Positions 44,814 through 55,536 of a DNA stretch of 64,000 bases are shown in pieces. The first letter of the stretch is position 1; every line of letters begins with the position of its first letter. The translations under genes and the position numbers were made by a program. Below the pieces are notes generated by a model. It did not search any database. It was given only the letters and a program-made list of their open reading frames with translations, and was not told the origin of the DNA. Origin of the DNA: Pyropia yezoensis (Eukaryota; Rhodophyta; Bangiophyceae; Bangiales; Bangiaceae); the NCBI GenBank assembly GCA_009829735.1, contig CM020620.1:23472020-23536019 (forward strand), given 5' to 3'.

Positions 44814-44818
44814 CAGAC

Positions 44819-45727
44819 CTGTCTCTCTTCACCCTCCGCTTGCTCCTGCTACTCGGTTCGCGGCCGCGCCAGTGGGTGGTGCCAACATCGCCCGGGCTGC
44901 TTGGCCATTGCCCGCTGGCGCCCCACCCAAACCCCACGCCCCCGCTGTCTGGTCGGCTGCCGCACAGGTCGGCCGTGCCAACGCCCTCGGAGGTGCTGGG
45001 TCGAAGCCCGCTGGCGCCCCCCACCTTTCTCTCGCCCCCGCTACTCAGTTTGCGGCCGCGCCGGGGGGTGGCGACGAGACCTACCCGGGCTGCCTGGCCA
45101 GTAGCCGCCACTTCTCGCCCCCCTTCTCGCGCTCCCGCCGGCAGGTCGGCCGCCGCGCCGGGGGGTGGTGCCGGCGGCACCCAGGCTGCTTGGCCGGCGT
45201 CGGCAGGCGCCGCCACTACCTTCCCCACGTTCGCGGTCCCGTCGGCGGCCGTGCCGGTCGGTGGTGCCTACACAACCTGGGCTGACTGTTTGGCGGCCGC
45301 TGGCGCTCCCCCCCCCTCTCCGATCGGCCCCACCGTCCTGTCCGTGGCCGCACCTGCGAGTGGCGCGTGGCGTACCACGCCTGCAGTGGCACCGGCGGTT
45401 GTGCTGGAGGACGACACGCCTGCGAACCGGGCTTCTTGGGCCTCGCCTGGGTAAGTCGCCGCGACGCCCCCCACCGCCCCTACGCGTTCGCCGGCTGCGC
45501 CGGTGGGCGCGGAGGGCGTCAGCGCGGCTGGCTGGGCTGCGCCCGGGGTGGTCGCCTCGGCGCCCCCCTCTTCTGTTGCTCGGACCGCGCCTGCGCCAAC
45601 GGATGGACCGGGGTCATCACCGGCTGCTGCAGGACCAGCGCCCGGGCCTGTTACCACGAGCGGTGAGGCTCCGGTTCGTGGGCTTCCCAGATCGGAAGAT
45701 GAGTTGTTTCGTCGCCTCGTGGGCTAG
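44819..45727 (+). pseudogene. Second gene of the tnp2-type transposon, 3' part
   Basis: Joined across the CAGAC target, the codon phase of 26917 continues here into an Ala/Pro-rich frame with spaced repeats ('RAAWP', 'QAAWP', 'FAAAPVGG', 'AAAPGGG'). A frameshift near 45075 is needed to keep the same repeat pattern to 'ASWASPG'. There a TAG-free donor GGGTAAGT follows (about 45448), so a further intron and a last exon ending at 45725-45727 ('SEDELFRRLVG') are plausible. No family is recognised; the right TIR of the transposon begins 230 bp later. Confidence 0.45.
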
Positions 45728-45797
45728 TCATAAATTAATTAACGAGTGAAAAGAAACGATGAAGCGTCGTTTGTAAGCACAAAGAACGCTTCCAAAT

Positions 45798-45991
45798 GAC
45801 CTGGTTATCCCGGCACCAGGATCTGGGCATCCAGGCACCCCGTGCCTGGTTATCCAGGTAGATCGTGATGGTTATCCTGGCCACTTGGGCGGGATAACCA
45901 GGCATCTCGATCGCGGAGGAGCAATGTCCGCCTATCAAAGTCCAGCCGATCCAGGGCCAGGATAACCAGCCACTGCCAGGATATCCCGCCC
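45798..45991 (+). repeat. Right subterminal repeats and right TIR of the tnp2-type transposon
   Basis: Copies of the motif occur in both orientations: CCTGGTTATCC (45800), GCCTGGTTATCC (45844), GGTTATCCTGG (45870), GGGATAACCAGGC (45892), CCAGGATAACCAG (45957) and the terminal CCAGGATATCCCGCCC. The cluster mirrors that at 22037-22300, as expected for transposase-binding sites of tnp2/CACTA-like elements. Confidence 0.75.
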
Positions 45992-47313
45992 TACCTTTGT
46001 GACGTCTATTCATCCACGCACAGCCTGCCGCTGCGGCGACGAAGGCAACCAAAGCCATGCTGCCGTCGCCACCGTGGCGCGGTGACCAGGCCGCGGTCAC
46101 GCTTCAGTACCCGCTACCAGGCCTGTGCAAGGGTACTGGATTTGGCCTTGTGTACTGTATAGGACCGCACAAGTGGGTCAGAGTATCTAGCTGACAGTGG
46201 CCTGTGGTTCGGTCAAGTGTATTCAGCTGCGAGGCTAGTGCGAATGTATGTGTCGTATATCATGTATATTCCTAGTCGATCGTCGGAGTGCCGTCGGACC
46301 GTATTGATTGGTGGAAACGCACAATCGTGCGACGATCGCGCCCGCACTCTGACGCCTTTGGGGGATAGAGAACCTGCCCGCACACACCCCCCAGCGCGAT
46401 CGGTACCACGCCCGGCGCGGTCGTTCCCGTCGCGCGGTCGTGGCCCGAGCGTCGCGGGTCGACGGTCGTGGCCCCACCAGACGCTCCTGCCACGCACCCC
46501 TGTCACTGTCACTGACAAGTCGACGAACGGCGTGACGGCTGGCATCGGGCCCCCCCTCCCTCCCCCCCCCCCCGCCAAAGACCAGCCGGCCGTGCGGGGC
46601 AGTCCCCATGCCGCGTTGCGGCGGCGGGCGGCGGTGAGGGGAGGGGGGAGGGTGGGGGGAGGGGGGGGGTGGGGGGGGTCTGTGAGAATAACTTCACTTC
46701 CTAGAGGCTGGCTGCCTTCCTGCTTTTGTTTCTTTTCTGCTCCTTCAACCGGCGGAGGGGGGAGGGGTGGGTGGGGGGGGGGGAGGGCGGCCGCCTCCTC
46801 CACGGGGGAGGAGGGGGGGGCGGGGCGGGGGGGGGACACGAAAAAAACGTCACCTCCTTCACCCGAGGGGGAAGGGGGGAACGCTACCACCTTCACGGCG
46901 GCGGGGGGGGAGGAAGTCCAAGAGGAGGGGGGGGGAGGGTCCCCATGGAAGAAATGGGGGGAGGGAGAGGCGCCACCGCCATCGCGGGTTGGCGGGGGAG
47001 GGGCACCACCGCCACCGCCGTGCCGACGGCGCCCTCCTGCGGTGGGTGAGACGACGGAAATTGGGGGGGGCGGGAAGGGGTGGCAGCACGGGGGGGGGGG
47101 CGGCGGGGCAACCAGCCGCCCCGCCCAACCGCGCGACGCGTCGCCCCCAAAAACGGCAGAGCTCCAACTGGTGGCGCTTGCTTGGCACCGCGCCCATGAC
47201 CAGCGGGACGCGGTGCCGTCGCGCCGCGACGCCTCTCGCTCGTTGCCACGACCGCCGCCGCCCGACGCGCGGCCGCCTCAGCACAAAAAAGAAGACGACA
47301 GAGGCCCCCCCCC
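45992..47313. other. No gene supported; G-run-rich low complexity
   Basis: From 46550 to 47100 the plus strand is dominated by runs of 6-10 G, which gives Gly/Arg frames on one strand and Pro/Ser frames on the other. Such G runs could form G-quadruplexes. No motif, RNA gene or transposon end is recognised before the R4 LTR. Confidence 0.5.
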
Positions 47314-47675
47314 TGTAGCAATCTGGATGACCGTATTGTGACCCTAATGTAGAGGGACTACTTCTAACCCTTAACGTTCAATTTGAGAGTCCGAACTGGT
47401 CACGGTATCTATAAGTTACGTATGACCAGTGGGACTTGCATCTTGGGGTGGAGGGTAGTTAGTGGTGTCTCCGAGGGTTTATAACGAGGGGGCCGGCGGC
47501 GAATCCACCGCCGGCCATGGTAGAACAACAAACGCCTCCCATTCGGGCTTCCATCTTGGTCCCGTGGCTTGCTCTCCAAGGACAACAACCTTGGCCTCCC
47601 GGTGACGTTGGAGCCGATCCCCCTTGGTGAGTGTTCCCTGAGAGTGGACGTGCGACGGTTCCCTATTGTGCTACA
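47314..47675 (+). repeat. R4 5' LTR
   Basis: About 362 bp from TGTAGC to GCTACA, a perfect 6-bp terminal inverted repeat, ending 1 nt before the PBS. The left boundary rests on this repeat only; the 3' LTR lies outside the window. Confidence 0.7.
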
Positions 47676-47676
47676 T

Positions 47677-47694
47677 TGGTGGAGCAGCAGGGGA
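47677..47694 (+). other. R4 primer binding site
   Basis: The same 18 nt TGGTGGAGCAGCAGGGGA as in R1-R3. Confidence 0.92.
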
Positions 47695-47900
47695 TGGGTT
47701 TCCGTCACCCTGGTGGGGACGCCGTCTTCGGCCCTGGCACACGGATAGGGATCCGGTCCTTTTCTTGTACTCGTGGTGTTGCGATCTGGTGGATTGTCTT
47801 GAGTGGTTACGTGTGACTGCGATCTACTGTTACTCTCCCCAACCTACCCCCTCGCTCTCTTATTTGTCGTTACCATTTCGTCGGTTGACTGATTGTGACT

Positions 47901-48905
47901 ATGTCTACCCAAGAGACGAGGATCGCTCAAGATGACAGATCGGCGTCGACGCCGACCCCGGAGGTGAACACGGGAACAGGGATCCGTAACCCGATCGACA
48001 ACGATGAGACGCCGATGCTCTCCGGGGCCAGATCGACGTTTGGTACGGCTCGGACATCCGGAGGCGGCGGACCGCCTCAACCGTCTTCTGCCGACCTCAC
48101 TCCGCCGCCACCTTCACCAGGGGATTCTCTGATGGCATCATTCGCCCGCATCGAGGCCCGGTTTACCGGACTCGACGCACGTCAAGAGCGTACGGAGGAG
48201 GCAATGGCAGTGCTGATGTCAACTCGCCACACGACGGTACCTCGTCGTGTTCCCCCCACACCGGTACGGTTCGAACCGGCCCGACTACTTTCGGAGTTCA
48301 CCGGGGTCGACCCCGGTGCAGCTGCCCCCGGACATCTCCCGGATACTGCGGGTTACGGATCCGACTCGTCAGCCGAGTTGGAACGTAGTCACACGAAGCG
48401 CTACGTTCGGAGTACCCGGAGCGGACTCCGCGGACATGGTCCGGCGGATACTGACGCCGGACCAGAGTCGGCTATGGGGGGGGGCGGTACCCTATCGCAG
48501 TACCCCCTCGACGACAAAAGCCAAGCAACTCGGGTACCCGAGGTGCAGACGCCGGACGTTTCAGCGTCACTGGTGCAGGCGATGACAGCGCAGGTTACTG
48601 CGAGCATACTGACGCGGATGGAGTCCGATGAGTTTACTCATCAACTGGCAAAGCGACTGGATATCCAGGACGCTGACACGGAGATCGTCACCGAAGTCTT
48701 CCAGTCGGTACTGACTCATGGACGTTATCGTTTGGAGAACAGATCCACGACCGCATCGGAATCGATGCGTACTACCTCGCATCGAGCGATCCGCTCTATG
48801 CAGACCCTTATGAAGGGAGTCTCTATGTTCGGGGGCCCGAACGGACGTCTTCCTTTGACAGTCATTGGCTTTCTGACCAGCTTCAAGGCAGCCGCAGACG
48901 AGGCA
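47901..48905 (+). pseudogene. R4 gag, 5' part
   Basis: From ATG 47901, 206 nt after the PBS, the frame gives 335 residues: a Thr/Pro-rich start, a 'RIEARFTGLDARQERTEEAM' coiled-coil-like segment, a long hydrophilic region, and from ~240 a gag core ('SLVQAMTAQVTASILTRMES', 'MFGGPNGRLPLTVIGFLTSF', 'AAADEA'). It stops at the R3 insertion. Across the AGGCA duplication it continues in phase at 58560. Confidence 0.85.
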
Positions 48906-49476
48906 TGTAGCATCCCTGGCCCTGACTTGGCGCCGACCCGGGACTACAACCAGAGGGCACCAGGTGCCAGAACACGCCCGCCGTGTGGTGATGGTTGGCG
49001 GCCGTGGCCCGTGCCCGGCACTGGGATGCGGTGGACTACGCTATCCACACGTGAGAGAGGGATTTCTGATGGGTTTTTGCATACTTGTGAGGGACTTGAT
49101 TTGAGAGAAATTGAGTGTGAGATTAGTGAGTGGGAATAGAATTAGTAGTGATAGTGGCCCCCGACCTGACGAGGTTAGACTCGGGTCGGGGCCACTCGGG
49201 GGTATGGGGGAGCTACCTGGCCAACGTGCCGAGGCTCCCCCAGATGCACGTTAAGAGGGACAGCGAGGCGCCCTTGGCCCGCACCCTCAGGAAAAAGACA
49301 ACTGCGCGTTTGCTTTCCTCTTCCCCGTGTGCACTACCGTGCGTATCTGTTTGCTCTGCGAGCAGGCACGTGAGGCAACAGGCATACCACTCTCGTAGTT
49401 CCCCTTTCTGTGTTACCTGTCCGTTTTCTCCGAGGGATATTGACACGTGTCGGAGAGGATCGAGTTTTAAACCACA
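48906..49476 (+). repeat. R3 5' LTR
   Basis: 571 bp, TGTAGC...ACCACA, followed by TATT and the PBS. It contains a strong inverted repeat around 49155-49200, where GTGGCCCCCGACC and GGTCGGGGCCAC flank a short loop; this is present in both LTRs and could be a regulatory or terminator hairpin. Confidence 0.95.
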
Positions 49477-49480
49477 TATT

Positions 49481-49498
49481 TGGTGGAGCAGCAGGGGA
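49481..49498 (+). other. R3 primer binding site
   Basis: The shared TGGTGGAGCAGCAGGGGA, 4 nt after the LTR. Confidence 0.93.
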
Positions 49499-49688
49499 TG
49501 ATTGGAGTGTTTGAGAAGAGACATTTGGGAGCAGCGGTTGGTTTGTTCCTGTTCTGTCTTTTTCTGTGGTTTGGGAGTTATTTGCACCCGTTCACGGGAA
49601 CCCCATTCCTGGCTCTCCAACCCCTCTCTTGTGGTCTTGCGATCTTTGGACACGCAGGCAACTGGACTGTGGCTGTCAAGAGACCAAC

Positions 49689-51449
49689 ATGGCTACCCTC
49701 CCTGGCACGACGGTGCCCGAAGGGGTAGACCCCGCGTCCCTTGACACATCCCTGGTCACCGCGGGGGACGGTGCCCAACCCGGCGTTCTCCCTACGGGTG
49801 AAGCAGACCTGGGCGTGACATCTGGTAGCGGACTGGAGTCTACAGGCGGCCAAGCACCTCCTGCTCCCGTTCCTCCGGCTGTTTCTCCTGTGGGAGCCAC
49901 CCCGGGGTCAACGGCGTTTGAGTCCGCTCGCAGCAGACGTCTCCCTCCTGTCGGTTCTACTCCTCAACCTCCAGGGATAGCCCCTGGTGTGTTTACTCCT
50001 GGACCCACACATGGCAGCTGGGTGTATACACCTCTTCCTGTGGGCACTAGCAGTGCCAGAGGCACCGCTTCAGCTGGTTTTACGGGTCACCCTGAGACCA
50101 CGACTCCTGGGACCGGCCAAGCTTTTCCTCCCCTTGCATCCTATGTGGCGGGGAGCTCCAAGACCGGTAACTGGAGCAGCCGGAGGCGTCGGCGTCGTCG
50201 TCGTCGCACTAGCACCAGCGAGTCCAGTTCCGCCAGCTCTGAGGAGGGATATGACTGGGACGCATCTCCTGGTCCCACCCGGCGCAGGCCAGTCGAGTTT
50301 GACTTCCCTGCCCACCAAGTGGGAGATGCCACCCTGAACAGGGTCACGTATTGGGGTAACTACCGGCTGAAGAACCAAGACCAAGGTCACACTCAGAAGA
50401 TGGCCAAGAAGATGGCATCCCTGAACCGGCGAATGCAGCCGAGCGTCGGGGGACATCCCAAGTTTTCCGGGAAGAAACCGGCGCTTATCTTTGCCTTCCT
50501 GCGCCGGTTTGTCAAGGCATGCAACGACAACGATGTGTCCGAGGGGAAGGCACTCTTCCTCCTGGTTAAATTCATGACCGGAGAAGCGGAACAGCGGTTC
50601 GCACAGGTTCTACTAGACTCAGCTGGACACATTGTCGGGCAAACCGTGGGGAGCTATCCAGAAGCGGTCAACTGGCTCCTGTCCAACTACGCTGACGCGG
50701 ACTCCCTGCGCAAGGCAGTGGGCAGGTTGAACCGGGCAACCATGGAGCGCCAAGAAACTCCAGAGGCCTTTGCCCTCTGTGTTCGGAGGATGAGCAAGGC
50801 TTGTGGCAACGTTTACCCTCAGGACAGGCTCAAGATGATCTTCTCGGAAGGGCTTCCTGAATATCTTCAAGTGGATGCGGAGAACTACAACCAGGAACAT
50901 CAAGAACATACCTTCCAGCAGTTGATGGCCAACACCCAGGGCAAGTACCGGCAAGCCAAGGCCCTCCAAGCTCCCATGGTATCAACTCACAAGCCGTTCT
51001 CGCGGGTTCGTCCCGGACCCGACAAGTATAAGGGAGGTGATAGCGCTGTACCGGTACTCGCAGTTAGCGAGGCCTCACCCGTGGGGTCAGGAGACAAGTG
51101 GGGCGGCTTCGTTTCTAAGGAGCAACCTTCCCTAGTCGCCCCCAAGCAGGTCAAAAACCAGCGATTCCGGGCTTGTTGGCTGTGCCAGAAGGAGGACCAC
51201 ATGTCCTACCAGTGTCCACCCATTCCCAAGGACCTCCAGGAGAAGCTCAAGCGTCAAGGGTTGGTGTTTGCAAAGGCAGTCAACTGGGCTGAGCGGCGAG
51301 CACCCTCCAAGATGGACAAGGTACAGGCACACGCAATCCGGGTGGCAACCTTGCAGAGCATCACGGAGGCCCTTGCAAGGGAAGCTCCTACGGACTTTGA
51401 CCTGCAGACCGAAACCTCTAAGGACTCCTCGGACCCGGGAAACGAGTAG
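49689..51449 (+). CDS. R3 gag
   Basis: An intact frame of 586 residues from ATG 49689 to TAG 51449; an in-frame upstream start at 49566 is not ATG. N-terminal Pro/Gly/Thr-rich half with an Arg cluster ('SSRRRRRRRRRTSTSES'); capsid-like core ('KKPALIFAFLRRFVKACNDN', 'SEGKALFLL', 'VNWLLSNYADADSL', 'RMSKACGNVYPQDRL'); a CCHC knuckle 'CWLCQKEDHMSYQC' at about 51174-51215; the end is 'DPGNE'. It aligns with R1/R2 gag over 'RF.KA..DN..SEG' and 'VNWLL', but most of the protein has diverged. Confidence 0.92.
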   Translation: MATLPGTTVPEGVDPASLDTSLVTAGDGAQPGVLPTGEADLGVTSGSGLESTGGQAPPAPVPPAVSPVGATPGSTAFESARSRRLPPVGSTPQPPGIAPGVFTPGPTHGSWVYTPLPVGTSSARGTASAGFTGHPETTTPGTGQAFPPLASYVAGSSKTGNWSSRRRRRRRRRTSTSESSSASSEEGYDWDASPGPTRRRPVEFDFPAHQVGDATLNRVTYWGNYRLKNQDQGHTQKMAKKMASLNRRMQPSVGGHPKFSGKKPALIFAFLRRFVKACNDNDVSEGKALFLLVKFMTGEAEQRFAQVLLDSAGHIVGQTVGSYPEAVNWLLSNYADADSLRKAVGRLNRATMERQETPEAFALCVRRMSKACGNVYPQDRLKMIFSEGLPEYLQVDAENYNQEHQEHTFQQLMANTQGKYRQAKALQAPMVSTHKPFSRVRPGPDKYKGGDSAVPVLAVSEASPVGSGDKWGGFVSKEQPSLVAPKQVKNQRFRACWLCQKEDHMSYQCPPIPKDLQEKLKRQGLVFAKAVNWAERRAPSKMDKVQAHAIRVATLQSITEALAREAPTDFDLQTETSKDSSDPGNE

Positions 51450-51477
51450 GGAAGGCGCTCTCCCCAAGTGTCTTCCC
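51437..51477 (+). promoter_or_regulatory. R3 -1 frameshift signal: GGGAAAC plus 11-bp stem-loop
   Basis: G GGA AAC (51437-51443) is in X XXY YYZ phase with gag, one codon before its TAG. After a 5-nt spacer (GAGTA), GGGAAGGCGCT (51449-51459) pairs with AGTGTCTTCCC (51467-51477): 11 bp with two G-U pairs and a 7-nt loop. The heptamer, spacer and stem together match the classical retroviral -1 signal. The -1 frame carries a TGA 41 nt later in this copy. Confidence 0.82.
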
Positions 51478-51487
51478 GAATCTCTGA

Positions 51488-52276
51488 CGGCAGGGTACTT
51501 CTACCCGTTCTCCCCTTGCGTGCCGGGAGAAAGGACGGCAGTTACCTGCTCAACCGGTAGCCGCCTGGACACCCTGTTTGTTCAAGGGGACCTTGGTTGT
51601 CCTGCGTAAGGAAAACCTCAAGATTAATGCTCGTATGCGTGTGGGGGATAACCTCCCCCAAGCTGTTACGCCGGTGGTTGACACGGGAGCCGGACCAAGC
51701 GTCATCACTGAGAACCTGCTACCCCCGGGCTGGCGTCGACATGCCTGGAGAGCGCCTACCCGGACCCATATCGTCGACGCTTCGGGTCAAACCCTACGAC
51801 CGCTTGGCCGTCTTCCTGTCGCCATCTATGTCAACAATGAACCAATGCTTTTTCCTTTTCTAGTCGTCAAGACTCTATCAGTCCCCCTCATCCTAGGCTG
51901 GGACTTCCAGAAGCAGCATGGCAAGAGTATCCGGCCCGGAAAAGGAAAGGTGCAGTTCAACCATGGGTTTGTGTCACCGGTGCTGGAGCGTCTGGACGCC
52001 AAGGTTCGGGTAGTAAAGAACAAGAAGGAACGCATCCCACCCTCTACCTTGACTCTCTTCAAACCGGTGCTCCTACCTCCTCGCTCGGAGACCAAGGTTC
52101 AAGTAACCACCCGGACTACGGGTCAATGCTTGATCTACGGACGTAAGGAATTTCTGGCGAAACACCGGTTATACTTGGCCCACGGACATCACAAGAAGGT
52201 GGAAAGGCACACTCCGTTCTCGGTGCTAATCGCCAACGTGAGCCAGAAGCCGATAACCCTCGCCAAGAGCACTTGA
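51488..52276 (+). pseudogene. R3 protease region
   Basis: It lies in the -1 frame relative to gag, entered at 51443 but interrupted by TGA 51485-51487 before continuing. It contains retropepsin 'VDTGAGPSVI' (about 51677-51706) and 'LILGWDF'. It ends at TGA 52274-52276, after which pol follows in the same phase. No ATG opens the frame near its start, so expression depends on frameshifting. Confidence 0.85.
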
Positions 52277-55200
52277 GTTGGAACAGCAGAGCCTTACCGG
52301 GGGTTTGCCCGTGCTATGAGCAATGAGGACCTCCTGAACCTGCAACAAGAACTGGCATCCAATTCAACGGCCTTAGACGTACCTTCGAGACAAGAGCAGG
52401 CTAGCAGCGTCACCCCGAAGCCCGATCAAGCACCATCCGGGATGCCGAAGGTCAACCAGGAAAATGTCCCTCCCGACTTGAAGGAGGCACTGGAGAAGCT
52501 TCTCCAGGAATATCGGTACCTGTGGTCTGGAGAGCTGGGCAAGATGGACGCCACTCTACACCGGATTCAACTCAAGCCAGATGCCAAGCCAGTGCACCTG
52601 CAACCATACCGGGCTGGACCTCATCGCCGGGATGAGATTGGAAAGCAGGTTAACAAGATGCTCAAGATGGATGATATCGAGCCGTCTGATGGCGAGTGGG
52701 CCTTCCCGGTGGTAGTCGTCCAGCAACCTGGCGGTCACTTCCGTTTCTGCGTTGACTACAGGCGCCTGAACGAGATGACAGTCAAGGATGTATACCCGAT
52801 ATCCCGGATGGATGATTGCATCGACTTTCTTGGCGATGCCACCCTCTTCTCAACGCTGGATTGTAATGCCGGTTACTGGCAGATCCCTCTGGCTGGCGAG
52901 GACAAGGACAAGACCACCTTCACGTGCCACCTGGGACTACTCCGGTGCAGGCGTCTTTCTTTTGGTCTCACCAAAGCTCCGGCGACCTTCCAGAGAGCCA
53001 TCGATATCATCCTGTCGGGGCTCAGGTGGAGAACATGTTTGGTCTACCTGGACGATATTATCGTTTTTTCCAAGACCCCGGCGGAACACCTGGAGCACCT
53101 TCGAGAGGTCCTGGCTCTCCTGTCCAAGGCTGGAGTTACCGTGAAGGCCGAGAAGTGCCACCTGTTTGAGACTGAAGTGGAGTACCTGGGGCACGTGCTG
53201 AGTCCGGGGGAGATCCGAGTCAATGAGAAGAACATCAAGGCCCTCCGGCATGCACGACAACCTAAGACCCAGACGGAACTCAAGAGCTTTCTGGGTATGT
53301 ACAACGTCTACCGCCGGTTCGAACGGGAGTATGCCCTGATTGCCCGGCCATTGACCAAGCTCACCAGCAAGAAGCTCCCCGCACAACTCCCGGTGTTTGA
53401 CGAGAAGCAGACCGCGGCCTTCGAAGAGCTCAAGAAGCGCCTGAACACAACTCTAGTACTGGCGTTACCCAAGCGGGAGGGCCAGTTTGTTCTGGAGACG
53501 GATGCCTGTGGCGTCCAGGTGGGGTGCTCACTACTCCAGCAGCAACCTGATGGGCACTTTCTCCTGATAGGCTACTACAGTCGCGTCTTGACTCCAGCCG
53601 AGAAGAAGTATTCCACGACGGAGCGCGAGTGCTTGGCGGTCGTCTGGGCTTGCTTCCTGTTACGCCCATATCTTGAAGGACAAGAGTTCCTCATCCGGAC
53701 GGATCACGCCAGCCTAAGGTGGCTGCTATGCATGGACAGCAGCCAAGGAGGGGTCGCCCGGTGGCGCCTACGTCTTTCAGAACTCAAGTACAAGGTGTGC
53801 ACCAGAGCAGGGAAGGAGCACCACTGCGCCGACACTATGTCCCGGCTGGAGACTCCTGCAGCCGACACCGGTCCAATCCCGGAGGAAATACCCTGTTTCA
53901 TCCTCCCGAATGTCGGACGTGGCTGGCATGCTCCCCTGTATGGGACACCTGAAGCTCATCAACCGGTAACCATTCACCGGATGCTGGAGGCACAACTGAC
54001 GGATCCTCAATACTTGGAGCTTCGCCACCAAATGGACCTGAACCGGAACAGTCGCTTCTCCGAGTCTACAGATGGACTCCTGGTACGGGTGTCACTCTCG
54101 ATGGGGCAACTCAAGTCTACGTACCCCGGAGTCTACGGGCTGGAATCCTCCGCCTGGAGCACTCGTCTCCCCAGGCCGGACATCCTGGCATCAACCGGAA
54201 GTATGCTTCGATGCGACGACACTATTTCTGGGAAACCATGGCCAGTGACGTCCATAAGCACCTGGAGGCTTGTGTCTCTTGTGCAAGGAACCGGTTGTCC
54301 CAGAGGAAGAAGACTTCTAAGCTACGCCTATTGCTTGCGGCGGAGCCCTTTGCAAGCTTAAGCATGGACATCCTGGGGCCCCTACCTGAAACATCCTGTG
54401 GCAACGTACACCTGCTCATCATTTGTGACCGGTTCTCCAAGTTCACTCAAGCGATCCCGCTGAGCACCGTTACGGCCCTGGATGTCACGTCAGCCTTCTG
54501 CGAGTACTGGATAGCTGCCTAGGGCCCTCCAGACTCCGTCTTAACAGACAACGGTCCCCAGTTTGCATCCCTGTTCTTCCAAGGAGTCTGTGACCTGATG
54601 GGTATCAAGAACTTGTTCACCACGACGTACCACCCGCAAACGAACGGCCAGGTGGAACGATTCAACCGGACCCTTGTGGATATGCTACGGCACTACGTGG
54701 AGGAGCACCAAGAAAACTGGGATGAGCTCCTGGCTGTCCTCACGCTAGCCTACAACTCCCGAGCTCACCGGACAACGGGGGTCGCTCCACTCGACTTTGT
54801 CACCCCAAGGCGGCTGACCGACTTCTCCCTGGAAAGAATACCAGACGGTCTCCAGCCTGCACTGAAGTCACGTCCCAAGGCAAAGGATGAGTTCCTGGAA
54901 CAACTGAAGCTCCTGCTCCCAAGAGTCACGGAGTCAACCCCAAAGACCCAGGAGCGATACAAGCGGGACTATGACAAGGGAGTCCAGGAAACGAACAAGG
55001 AACAAGGTGGTGGCGACTGGGTTTTTGTGGACAATCATAGCAAGACCCGGGGAAAGCTGGACTCTAAGACGGATGGACCTTATGAGATCCTGAATACGGA
55101 CGGCTGGACCTTTCTTCTTGACGTGGATGGCTCTCCGTACCGGGTAAGCAGCGACCATGTCACCCGAGCTCCACCGCCAAGCAAACGGGACTTGACCCTG

Positions 55201-55536
55201 CGCAACCGGGCCGCAGTACCCTGGTTATCCCAAGAAGAAGGCCGAGAATTTGTCTACGTCAAGGTTGTCGACCACGCCTGGAGGGACGGGCGCTTGTACC
55301 TGCGAGTACGCTGGTTCCGTTTCAATCCGGCAGATGATACCTGGGAACCCTGAAACCGGTTACCCATTGCGGACGTCTGCGCCTACACGCGACGGAACGG
55401 GACTGAGGGCACTCCGGTGGCCAGAGCCGACAAGATCCTCGAATCGGACTCGGAGGATGACCAGGAGGAAGGATCTGATCAAGACCCGCGGGACGAGCCG
55501 AGCTCACCCGTAACAGACGCGGAACAAGAGGATTGA
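52277..55536 (+). pseudogene. R3 pol: RT, RNase H, integrase, chromodomain
   Basis: RT is intact ('FCVDYRRLNEMTVKDVYPIS', active site 'YLDDIIVFS' at about 53044-53070), as is RNase H ('LETDACG', 'TTERECLAVVW', 'IRTDHASLRW', 'HCADTMSRL'). A frameshift at about 54088 moves the integrase into another frame. There H-x6-H ('HSSPQAGH') and 'CVSCARNR' precede the DDE residues ('MDILGPL', 'LTDNGPQF', 'NGQVERF'); a TAG at 54520 replaces a conserved Tyr. A chromodomain ('LYLRVRWFRFNPADDTWEP') is cut by TGA 55351-55353, beyond which the frame runs on to 55536. Two stops and one shift make this copy defective. Confidence 0.92.

Larger units (their letters stand above)
22037..45991 (+). mobile_element. 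tnp2-type DNA transposon, interrupted by retrotransposon R2
   Basis: The left end begins GGGCAGGATAACCAGGCA; the right end, reversed from 45991, begins GGGCGGGATATCCTGGCA, and both continue into GCTGG(A/T)TA(A/T)CC. Extra copies of the GGATAACC/CCAGGC motif sit just inside both ends. Between them lie a tnp2-like transposase (22532-25385) and a second gene starting near 25459, whose 3' part lies beyond R2. Removing R2 leaves about 6 kb. The termini do not start with CACTA, and I find no convincing target duplication (flanks ...CTTC and TACC...), so the exact ends could be off by a few bases. Confidence 0.72.

Noticed and set aside
22037..45991. Target-site duplication of the tnp2-type transposon
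   Set aside because: Flanks (CTTC left, TACC right) do not match convincingly at any length tried by eye.
46217..47341. 374-codon Gly/Arg frame and its antisense Pro-rich frames
   Set aside because: Explained by long G runs; no conserved block.
47337..47675. R4 LTR starting at TGTGAC (47337)
   Set aside because: Its end would not pair with ...GCTACA, whereas TGTAGC at 47314 gives a perfect 6-bp terminal repeat.
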